This document shows, piece by piece, positions 1 through 5,491 of a stretch of 5,491 bases of DNA. The stretch is taken from NCBI GenBank assembly GCA_023227645.1, contig JALNVJ010000109.1, forward strand, positions 1-5,491. Direction: 5' to 3'. The DNA is from Bacteroidales bacterium. GTDB lineage: Bacteria > Bacteroidota > Bacteroidia > Bacteroidales > P3. Under the pieces are notes generated by a model. It did no database searches. It had not been told where the DNA came from and saw nothing but the letters and a program-made list of their open reading frames with translations. Both the position numbers and the translations under genes were made by a program. The number at the start of each line of letters is the position of its first letter. Position 1 is the first letter of the stretch.

Positions 1-1284
1 AAAGTTATTGCTCGTCCAATTGAAGGATTGACCATAAAAGGAGTTATAGGTAAACAAAGGTATTATTGGGAAGATATTTGGGCATCTGATGACTTTGGGC
101 TAATTAGAGGAATTGATGCAGATGTTTCACTTAATTCTCTAATCAAAAATATTGAAAGCTCTCCACTACGAGTAAATTTTGGAGGGAGCTTTGTTAGTGT
201 TTATCAAAAAGCTGAGGATAGATTTATTGTCGATCCAATAGCAGGAGACAATTACAAAATTAATACCCCTGAAAACATAGGCTCTGGTGCAGGAAGGATT
301 CAACTTTCATACGAAGCTTTTAACTTAAATGCTGAGTATGCAAAAAAGGGACAAGACCCAAATGCCGTTAATGGGTATATATTTAGAGAAGGAGAAGCAG
401 CTCTTCTTTCAGCTGGTTATGCAGCAAAAGGCTTGGGGATAAATGTTTCTGCAAAAAGAATCGACAATATGAGTTCTAAGTCGAAAAGAAATGAAACAGG
501 GAATATGCTTAATGTAAACTATCTTCCAGCTCTAACACGTCAACATGCCTACTCTCTATTTGCAATGTATCCTTACGCAACACAAGTTAATGGAGAAATG
601 GGTATACAGGCAGATATAATTTATAAAATTAAGAAAAGCACATTGCTTGGGGGTAAATATGGAACAAACTTGAAATTAAACTACTCTCGTGCTATGTCAA
701 TAGATAAAGAATTAGCTAATGTTAATCCTGCGGGCAACTATGAAGGAACAGATGGCTATAGATCTTCTTTTTTCAAAACTGGAGATGAATTATATTTTGA
801 AGAGCTTAACCTTGAAGTTTCAAAGAAATTAAGCAGTGCATACAAACTGAGCATGATGTATTCTTACCAAACCTTTAATCCTATTGCAATTGGTCACCAA
901 GGAGAAGATTTTATTTATGCAAATATCTTTGCCGCAGACCTAACTCAAAAGCTATCAAAAAAGAATTCTCTAAGATACGAGCTACAACTTCTCTTTACAG
1001 AACAAAACTATGGAGAATGGGCAGCAGGAAACTGGATACAAGGAACTCTTGAGTTTAATTTGGGGGGAAAGTTCTTCTCCGCAATATCAGACCAATGGAA
1101 TTATGGCAATGCAAATGGAGAAAAGGTACATTATTATAATTTTTCAATTGGCTACACTCACGAAACAAGTCGCATTCAAATTAGTTATGGCAAACAAAGA
1201 GAAGGGATTATTTGTATTGGAGGAGTATGTAGGATGGTACCTGCTTCAAACGGATTGTTTGCAACAATCACAAGTAGTTTCTAA
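1..1284 (+). CDS. DUF6029-type outer-membrane beta-barrel protein, 5' end outside the window
   Basis: The reading frame is open from the first base (K-V-I-A-R-P...) with no credible start, so the gene begins upstream; 427 C-terminal residues are visible, ending in TAA. The protein is a succession of amphipathic beta-strands separated by polar turns, for example around GRIQLSYEAFNLNAEYAKKG, LNLEVSKKLSSAYKLSMMYS and YNFSIGYTHETSRIQISYG. It ends in ITSSF, the terminal aromatic typical of barrels inserted by the BAM machinery. The segment YGKQREGIICIGGVCRMVP followed by ASNGL is, from memory, the conserved C-terminal signature of the uncharacterised Bacteroidales DUF6029 proteins, which are around 500-550 residues. 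Its two cysteines (codons 1213-1215 and 1228-1230, Cx4C) are the only ones visible. The molecular function is unknown. The Omp28-type lipoprotein gene follows 46 bp downstream with no promoter or terminator seen between, suggesting co-transcription. The barrel call is firm; the family name is recalled, not searched. Confidence 0.82.
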   Translation, partial: KVIARPIEGLTIKGVIGKQRYYWEDIWASDDFGLIRGIDADVSLNSLIKNIESSPLRVNFGGSFVSVYQKAEDRFIVDPIAGDNYKINTPENIGSGAGRIQLSYEAFNLNAEYAKKGQDPNAVNGYIFREGEAALLSAGYAAKGLGINVSAKRIDNMSSKSKRNETGNMLNVNYLPALTRQHAYSLFAMYPYATQVNGEMGIQADIIYKIKKSTLLGGKYGTNLKLNYSRAMSIDKELANVNPAGNYEGTDGYRSSFFKTGDELYFEELNLEVSKKLSSAYKLSMMYSYQTFNPIAIGHQGEDFIYANIFAADLTQKLSKKNSLRYELQLLFTEQNYGEWAAGNWIQGTLEFNLGGKFFSAISDQWNYGNANGEKVHYYNFSIGYTHETSRIQISYGKQREGIICIGGVCRMVPASNGLFATITSSF

Positions 1285-1330
1285 TTAATCCTTAAAAGAG
1301 TTAAAACAAAATTGCAAAATAAAAAAAGAA

Positions 1331-2188
1331 ATGAAGAAGATATTATATAGTTTGTTATTAATGATTCCATTATTGTGGATTAGTTGTGACACAATAGAAG
1401 ATGATGAAAAATTAGCATATCCTAAAGGACAAACCTCACAAATGACTCCAATAACAGTTAGAAGTTCCGAACAAAAAGTATTATTAGAAGACTATACTGG
1501 ATGGAAATGTACGAATTGTCCACGTGCTGCTGCAAAGGCTACAGAATTAATTTCAAAATATGGGGAAAGCTTAGTTGTTATGGCAGTACATGCAACAGCA
1601 TTTGCTAGTCCATTATCAAGCAATAATAATATTGATTTCCGTACCGAATATGGAGAAAAATGGGTTAGTGATTTTGAAATTAATGGATTACCAGCAGGAA
1701 TAATAAATAGAAAAAAGATTGAATCATCCTACGTAGTTATTGATGCAAATTGGGATAATAATATTGAAAACACCCTCTCAACACAAAATCATATAATGAA
1801 TATTAGCCTTGGAGTTGAGTATAAACAAGCAGATAATACAATATTAGTAAGCTGTGAAAATGAATTTCTAGAAAGTTATTCATCACCTACGCTAATATCT
1901 ATTCTCGTTTTGGAAAGTGGAATAATAGGTGTTCAGAGAAATTCTGAAGAACTTTACGGAGAAAGTCCAATAATTCTAAATTTTGAATTTAATCATGTTT
2001 TAAGAAAAAATGGACTTGTAGATTATTCTTTAAGCCTATTGCCTATTGAAGGGGGTAATATAATTAACAAAAACTATTTGCTTGAGGTAGATCCCGATAT
2101 CCAAGATATCACAAAATGCTCAATAGTTGTTTTTGTTACAAATGCTGAAACAAAAGAAGTTTTACAAGTTAATACCGTAGAATTATAA
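1331..2188 (+). CDS. Omp28-related outer-membrane lipoprotein with thioredoxin-like CxxC motif
   Basis: This 285-residue protein starts with a lipoprotein signal peptide: MKK, a hydrophobic core (residues 4-17), then LLWISC with Cys19 as the lipidated residue. Trp at -3 is unusual for a lipobox, but Bacteroidota lipoboxes are relaxed. The mature N-terminus, CDTIEDDEK, is acidic and resembles Bacteroidota surface-export signals, so the protein may face outward. Residues about 45-145 look thioredoxin-like: beta-strand VLLEDYTG, then WKCTNCPRA with Cys60 and Cys63, and later GLPAGIINR, whose Pro121 fits the cis-proline loop. The C-terminal half (about 155-285) is beta-rich and contains NHVLRK (221-226) and the closing strand IVVFVTNAETKEVLQV, both typical of the Omp28 family named after a Porphyromonas gingivalis surface antigen. 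The biochemical role of the family is unsettled. The ATG follows an A-rich leader (1321-1330) without a Shine-Dalgarno sequence. It is probably in an operon with the barrel gene upstream. Confidence 0.9.
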   Translation: MKKILYSLLLMIPLLWISCDTIEDDEKLAYPKGQTSQMTPITVRSSEQKVLLEDYTGWKCTNCPRAAAKATELISKYGESLVVMAVHATAFASPLSSNNNIDFRTEYGEKWVSDFEINGLPAGIINRKKIESSYVVIDANWDNNIENTLSTQNHIMNISLGVEYKQADNTILVSCENEFLESYSSPTLISILVLESGIIGVQRNSEELYGESPIILNFEFNHVLRKNGLVDYSLSLLPIEGGNIINKNYLLEVDPDIQDITKCSIVVFVTNAETKEVLQVNTVEL

Positions 2189-2248
2189 GATTAATATGTA
2201 AGGTAATATACTTTATTGCGTCATAATACAATAAAACATTAATTAAAA
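2189..2248. other. Intergenic region upstream of the T9SS cargo promoter
   Basis: About 60 bp of very AT-rich sequence lie between the stop of the Omp28-type gene and the promoter of the next gene. It holds a 7-bp inverted repeat (TTTATTG at 2212-2218, CAATAAA at 2229-2235, 10-base loop). This is not followed by a T-run, so it does not read as an intrinsic terminator. It could be an operator or chance in AT-rich DNA. No other feature is seen. Confidence 0.4.
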
Positions 2249-2280
2249 TTTGGTTTTTGGAAATATCAATAGTATATTTG
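2249..2280 (+). promoter_or_regulatory. Bacteroidota sigma-ABfr-type promoter for the T9SS cargo gene
   Basis: TTTG at 2249-2252 fits the -33 element and TATATTTG at 2273-2280 is a full match to the Bacteroidota -7 consensus TAnnTTTG. The spacer is 20 bp, within the usual range. Transcription would start a few bases downstream, roughly 2284-2288, leaving a leader of only about 10-18 nt before the ATG at 2297 or 2303. The placement suggests the gene is transcribed on its own, though read-through from upstream cannot be excluded. The start site is inferred, not measured. Confidence 0.72.
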
Positions 2281-2296
2281 CACAATTAAAATAAGA

Positions 2297-3019
2297 ATGA
2301 ATATGAGAAAATATATTTTTTTTATAGCTTTATTAAGCTTGGCCTTAGGTTTAAAAGCTCAAACTTTTCAATTTATAAATGAGGGAGATGTAATAAACGA
2401 CACCCTTTATTTAAATATTGCTTCAGAAAATTTAAGAATCGATTATGTCTCTTTCAAAAACCTGACAACAGAAAGTAAGGATGTTAAAATATATCTCGAA
2501 AAGACAGAAATGGCTAATGGTGCAGAATTGTTTATGTGCTTTGAAAACTGCATACCAGACACTATTTCACCTACATTTACTCTTGAGCCTAATATAGAAT
2601 TCACAACTTTTGATTTACAATATGGTTATATTACAGATAGGACATCAGTGGCAAGAGTTCATTTAATGGATGCAATTTCAATGCAATCACTTCAGTCATT
2701 TGTTGTGGTTTACAAAAATCTTAATATTTCATTAGCAAAACCTATCAAATCAAATTTCAAATCTAGCTCATTAGAAGTTTATCCTAACCCAGCAAATAGC
2801 TACACAACAATCAACTATACACTTTCTTCTGATTACAATACAGGGAAGATAGTAATTAGGAATATGATAGGAAAAGAAGTAAAAACAATCTCAATTAATG
2901 GAGGTTCAAGTGCAAAACAAGTAGTTTCAACTTCCGACCTACCAAATGGAGTATATTTCTATTCAATAGTTGGAGAGGGACAAACTATCTCAACAAAGAA
3001 ATTAATAGTAAAACACTAA
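2297..3019 (+). CDS. Small secreted protein with T9SS type A C-terminal sorting domain
   Basis: The 240-residue precursor has a Sec signal peptide: MNMRKY, hydrophobic core IFFIALLSLALGL, and a likely cleavage LKA|QT after residue 21. Residues about 24-145 form a beta-rich domain I do not recognise. It looks like an Ig-like sandwich (LRIDYVSFKNLTTESKDVKIYLEK) and has one close cysteine pair, C81-F-E-N-C85, the only cysteines in the protein. A short linker leads to a type A sorting domain at about 157-240: LEVYPNPA (159-166), the strand GKIVIRNMIGKEV, then LPNGVYFYSI (215-224) and the basic end KKLIVKH. In this family the sorting domain directs passage through the type IX machinery and is usually removed as the protein is anchored to the surface through anionic LPS. 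The cargo would then be only about 135 residues. Either ATG 2297 or ATG 2303 could be the start; both leave a usable signal peptide. The gene has its own promoter and terminator. Confidence 0.9.
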   Translation: MNMRKYIFFIALLSLALGLKAQTFQFINEGDVINDTLYLNIASENLRIDYVSFKNLTTESKDVKIYLEKTEMANGAELFMCFENCIPDTISPTFTLEPNIEFTTFDLQYGYITDRTSVARVHLMDAISMQSLQSFVVVYKNLNISLAKPIKSNFKSSSLEVYPNPANSYTTINYTLSSDYNTGKIVIRNMIGKEVKTISINGGSSAKQVVSTSDLPNGVYFYSIVGEGQTISTKKLIVKH

Positions 3020-3053
3020 AAATATAGTACTTTACCTGTTTAAATAAAAGGAC

Positions 3054-3093
3054 AAACCCTTCGTTTTTTATAAGCGAAGGGTTTTTTGCTTTT
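3054..3093 (+). terminator. Intrinsic terminator after the T9SS cargo gene
   Basis: AAACCCTTCG (3054-3063) pairs perfectly with CGAAGGGTTT (3075-3084). Three further pairs inside, including one G-U, close a five-base loop, giving a stem of up to 13 bp. A run of six T follows at 3082-3087, partly shared with the stem, then GC and TTTT. It begins 34 bp after the stop codon at 3017-3019. Read on the minus strand the same stem is followed only by TTTGTCCTTTT, so it may also stop rodA transcription, but less efficiently. Confidence 0.9.
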
Positions 3094-3132
3094 ATTGATC
3101 CTGTAAATTTTCAGTTCTATTAAGATTTTTAC

Positions 3133-4395
3133 CTAAACTAAATCCATTCTTGAGGCATCTTGTCGGATAAAGATAAATAATAGAAAAGTGAAAGAGAAAA
3201 GGGATGAGCCTCCATAGCTTAAAAATGGAAGAGGGATGCCAATAACTGGTAATAGTCCAATAGTCATTCCTATATTTATGGAAAAGTGAGCAAATATAAT
3301 TGAAGCAACACAATATCCGTAAATTCTGGAAAATCGAGAACGTTGCCTTTCAGCCATCTTTACCAATTTAACCATTAAGGTTAGAAACAATCCCACAATA
3401 AATGATGAACCAATAAAACCCCATTCTTCACCAACTGTACAGAAAATAAAGTCTGTGTCTTGTTCTGGAACAAAATTATATTTAGTTTGAGTCCCTTTAA
3501 GGAAACCTTTACCAAAGAAACCGCCTGAACCAATTGCTATTTTTGATTGATTAACATTATATTCAACCCCTTGAGGGTCTTTTTTTTGTCCTAGAAGAAC
3601 TTCAATCCTATCTTTTTGGTGAGAACCTAAGGCGTTATCATAAACATAGTCAACCGAAAAAACCATTCCAGAGGCAATAAGAAAAAGACCTAAACATAAC
3701 CAAATTGTAAGTTTTCTAGATCGAAAAAGAAACCAAAAAACTATTGTTAGAACAAAAAGAATTCCTATCAATAAATAGGTATTAATTAGGAGAGCAAGGA
3801 TAAATAAGATAATGGTTACTACTCCAAAAATCAGAACAGAAAGAGATAAACCTTCTCTAAAAAGGACTAAAATAAAGATAAAGAAAACCAAAGCAGAGCC
3901 AGTATCATTTTGAAGAAGAACTAAAAGCATAGGAATGGCAACTATGGATATTGCATAAATCTTTGTTTTAAGATCTTTCATATCAACATCTATTCCTGAA
4001 AGTATTTTAGCTAAAGCTAAAGCTGTTGTAACTTTGGCAAACTCAGAGGGCTGAATACCAAACTCTCCTATTCCAAACCAACTTTTTGCTCCCTTGGTTT
4101 CAGTACCAATAACCAAAACGGCTAAAAGGAGTGCAATAAATAGGCCATACCAAATATAGGCAGTTTGTGAAAAGAATTTAGGATCAATTACTATAATAAA
4201 CAAAGCAATTAATACAGAAGCACCTATCCAAATTATTTGCTTGCCATAGCGAGTGCTAAAATTAAAAATACCGCTAATACTCTCATCAAAAACAGCTGAA
4301 TAAATACTAAGCCACCCAATAAATACTAATAAAAAATAGATTAATATTGCACTCCAATCAATATTCTCTAATATTCCTCTTTCTCTTCTTTCCAT
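3133..4395 (-). CDS. rodA: RodA, SEDS-family peptidoglycan glycosyltransferase of the elongasome
   Basis: RodA polymerises lipid II into glycan strands in the inner membrane during lateral-wall growth, paired with PBP2. The 420-residue product is strongly hydrophobic with about 12 candidate membrane segments. SEDS hallmarks occur in order: KGAKSWFGIG (101-110), GIQPSEFAKV (113-122), QNDTGSALVF (162-171), KKDPQGVEYNVNQSKIAIGSGG (from 271, given here in its family pattern DPxGxxYxxxQSxxAIGSGG), GTQTKYNFVPEQDTDFIF (301-318) and GIPLPFLSYGGSSL (386-399). Asp273 in the DPQG motif aligns with the essential Asp262 of E. coli RodA. Between the QNDTG helix and this loop the protein has roughly 50 residues more than E. 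coli RodA, apparently an extra helix pair, as in other Bacteroidales. The ATG is 24 bp after the PBP2 stop, with no Shine-Dalgarno sequence, so the two are an operon. It ends in TAG, converging on the terminator at 3054-3093. FtsW is excluded by the pairing with PBP2 and the motif flavour. Confidence 0.97.
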   Translation of the reverse strand: MERRERGILENIDWSAILIYFLLVFIGWLSIYSAVFDESISGIFNFSTRYGKQIIWIGASVLIALFIIVIDPKFFSQTAYIWYGLFIALLLAVLVIGTETKGAKSWFGIGEFGIQPSEFAKVTTALALAKILSGIDVDMKDLKTKIYAISIVAIPMLLVLLQNDTGSALVFFIFILVLFREGLSLSVLIFGVVTIILFILALLINTYLLIGILFVLTIVFWFLFRSRKLTIWLCLGLFLIASGMVFSVDYVYDNALGSHQKDRIEVLLGQKKDPQGVEYNVNQSKIAIGSGGFFGKGFLKGTQTKYNFVPEQDTDFIFCTVGEEWGFIGSSFIVGLFLTLMVKLVKMAERQRSRFSRIYGYCVASIIFAHFSINIGMTIGLLPVIGIPLPFLSYGGSSLFSFTFLLFIFIRQDASRMDLV

Positions 4396-4422
4396 TATTT
4401 GTTTGGTCTCAATTTATTATTA
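4396..4422 (-). other. mrdA-rodA junction with three tandem in-frame stops
   Basis: On the minus strand the mrdA frame ends GAA-TAA-TAA-TAA, the stops falling at 4420-4422, 4417-4419 and 4414-4416. The remaining spacer to the rodA ATG is A-rich (ACCAAACAAATA directly before ATG) and has no Shine-Dalgarno sequence, as usual in Bacteroidota. No promoter or terminator is seen here, so rodA is expected to be translated from the mrdA transcript. Confidence 0.75.
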
Positions 4423-5491
4423 TTCTGAATCAGATTTCGGTTTTGGCAAATATTTTCTTAATGGTAATGATTGACAAGGTGTAGCCTCCATATAAGTTTT
4501 CTCAACTTCTTTTCTTAAAACCTCTCCCCTAATATATTTCTCAGCAACCAAACTAACAATTGGGGCAGCCCATGTTCCCCCTCCCCCAGCAGCATTTTCA
4601 ATATAAACCGATATAGCTATCTTTGGATTATCCTTTGGAGCAAAACAAATAAAAACAGAATGGTCAGCACCTGCATTTTGAGCAGTTCCTGTCTTGCCAC
4701 AAACTGCAATATCCTCAATCCTTGCTCTTCTTGCAGTGCCTCCTGCCTCATGAACAACATCATACATTCCATTAACCGCAATATCCCAATAATCTTTTGA
4801 AATCATAGTTAAGTGTTTTTGAGTATATTTTGTGTTTCTCTTTTTTAAGTTTTCATCTCCGAAATACTTAACTAAATGAGGTGTTATATACCATCCCCTA
4901 TTTGCAACAATTGCTGCAAAATTTGCCATCTGCAAAGGAATAACTCCCACTTCTCCTTGCCCAATCGAATTGGAATAAATAGTGTAGAAGTTCCAACTAT
5001 CTCCCTTATAAATCCTACTATAAAACGCAGTGTCTGGAATAAAACCTGATTTGGAATCAGGAAGATCTATACCAAGTTTCTTCCCAAAACCCATTTTATA
5101 CATTTCGTCATCCCAAATAGATAAACCATATTTACTATCTCCTTTTCCGGTAAGTGGATTATTTTGTTGAATTATACGTTGATAAACCCTATAGAAATAA
5201 GGATTGCACGACATTTTAATTGCTTCCCTAACGCTTGTTGCAGAAGGGTGATTATGACAACCAACCAACGACTTATCACATACAAAACCTGTTTCAGGAG
5301 AAATAACGCCCATATCAAGAGCTATCATTGCTTGAGCAACCTTAAAAATTGAGCCTGGAGGATATTCGGCCATTAACGCTCTATTGAAAAGAGGTTTTGA
5401 AGGATCATTTAATAATTTCATATAATTATTACCCCTTACCCTTCCTACCAAAAGATTTGGATCGTAGAAAGGAGCAGAAACAAAACAAAGT
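4420..5491 (-). CDS. mrdA: Penicillin-binding protein 2 (elongasome transpeptidase), 5' end outside the window
   Basis: PBP2 is the class B transpeptidase that cross-links glycan made by RodA on the periplasmic face. The frame stays open to the window edge; 356 C-terminal residues are visible, numbered here from the first whole codon (5488-5490). The real start, membrane anchor and pedestal lie beyond the right edge, since family members are about 600 residues or more. All transpeptidase motifs are present: VSAPFYDPN near the start, YPPGSIFK with nucleophile Ser47 and Lys50 (Ser codon 5350-5352), SCN at 94-96 (Ser codon 5209-5211) and CGKTGTAQN with KTG at 266-268 (Lys codon 4693-4695). Between SxxK and SxN lies a Cys/His cluster (C71, C78, H79, H81, with C95 inside SCN) that could bind zinc. 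GGGGTWAAPI near the end is typical of PBP2. Coupling to rodA 24 bp downstream separates it from division-type PBP3/FtsI. A TTG at 5449-5451 is internal, not a start. Confidence 0.95.
   Translation of the reverse strand, partial: LCFVSAPFYDPNLLVGRVRGNNYMKLLNDPSKPLFNRALMAEYPPGSIFKVAQAMIALDMGVISPETGFVCDKSLVGCHNHPSATSVREAIKMSCNPYFYRVYQRIIQQNNPLTGKGDSKYGLSIWDDEMYKMGFGKKLGIDLPDSKSGFIPDTAFYSRIYKGDSWNFYTIYSNSIGQGEVGVIPLQMANFAAIVANRGWYITPHLVKYFGDENLKKRNTKYTQKHLTMISKDYWDIAVNGMYDVVHEAGGTARRARIEDIAVCGKTGTAQNAGADHSVFICFAPKDNPKIAISVYIENAAGGGGTWAAPIVSLVAEKYIRGEVLRKEVEKTYMEATPCQSLPLRKYLPKPKSDSE

Noticed and set aside
1010..1288. Open frame of 92 codons on the + strand
   Set aside because: It overlaps the DUF6029-type gene in another frame, has no recognisable domain or leader, and is a shadow of that gene.
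1285..1330. Possible promoter between the barrel and lipoprotein genes
   Set aside because: No TAnnTTTG element or suitably spaced TTTG is present; the A-rich stretch fits a Bacteroidota translation leader, so read-through is the simpler view.
2096..2110. Two copies of GATATC, three bases apart
   Set aside because: They encode P-D-I-Q-D-I within the lipoprotein and are likely chance in AT-rich coding DNA.
2212..2235. TTTATTG / CAATAAA inverted repeat as a terminator for the Omp28-type gene
   Set aside because: The stem is only 7 bp and almost all A-T, the loop is 10 bases, and no T-run follows; kept only as a weak possible operator.
3092..3313. Open frame of 73 codons on the - strand
   Set aside because: It lies mostly within the C-terminal coding part of rodA in another frame; RodA motifs continue through to its own stop at 3133.
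4569..4587. G-rich tract on the - strand (GGGGGAGGGGG and a nearby GGG) as a G-quadruplex
   Set aside because: Only three runs of three or more G are clear, and the tract is explained by the conserved glycine stretch of PBP2 (GGGGTWAAP).
5164..5352. Open frame of 62 codons on the + strand
   Set aside because: It is antisense to the conserved PBP2 region between SxxK and SxN, without any protein-like features of its own.

Overview
The window is AT-rich (about one third GC by eye). It comes from a member of Bacteroidota, most likely order Bacteroidales. The grounds are a type IX secretion (T9SS) C-terminal sorting domain, an Omp28-type lipoprotein, a DUF6029-type outer-membrane protein, A-rich leaders without Shine-Dalgarno sequences, and a promoter of the Bacteroidota TTTG / TAnnTTTG class. 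Genus and species cannot be told from this sequence. It looks like ordinary chromosome: I see no insertion sequences, phage genes, tRNA, rRNA, CRISPR array or defence genes.

Layout. The left half (1-3087, + strand) encodes three exported proteins. First is the 3' part of a predicted outer-membrane beta-barrel of the DUF6029 type. After 46 bp comes an Omp28-related lipoprotein with a thioredoxin-like CxxC motif; these two are probably one operon. After a 108-bp gap with a well-formed promoter comes a small secreted protein with a T9SS type A sorting domain, ended by a strong intrinsic terminator. The right half (3133-5491, - strand) carries rodA and, upstream of it, the 3' part of mrdA (PBP2). 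This is the end of an elongasome operon whose usual upstream members (mreB, mreC, mreD) would lie beyond the right edge. The two halves converge on the terminator.

How the genes work together. RodA (SEDS glycan polymerase) and PBP2 (transpeptidase) form the core peptidoglycan synthase of lateral-wall growth, and all the expected catalytic motifs are present. The + strand genes concern the outer membrane and cell surface. Their joint function is unknown. The one pattern I think deserves a look is that each of the three carries a close cysteine pair (Cx4C, CxxC, Cx3C), and in the first and third these are the only cysteines seen. No clearly new multi-gene system is visible; the least characterised part is the + strand trio.
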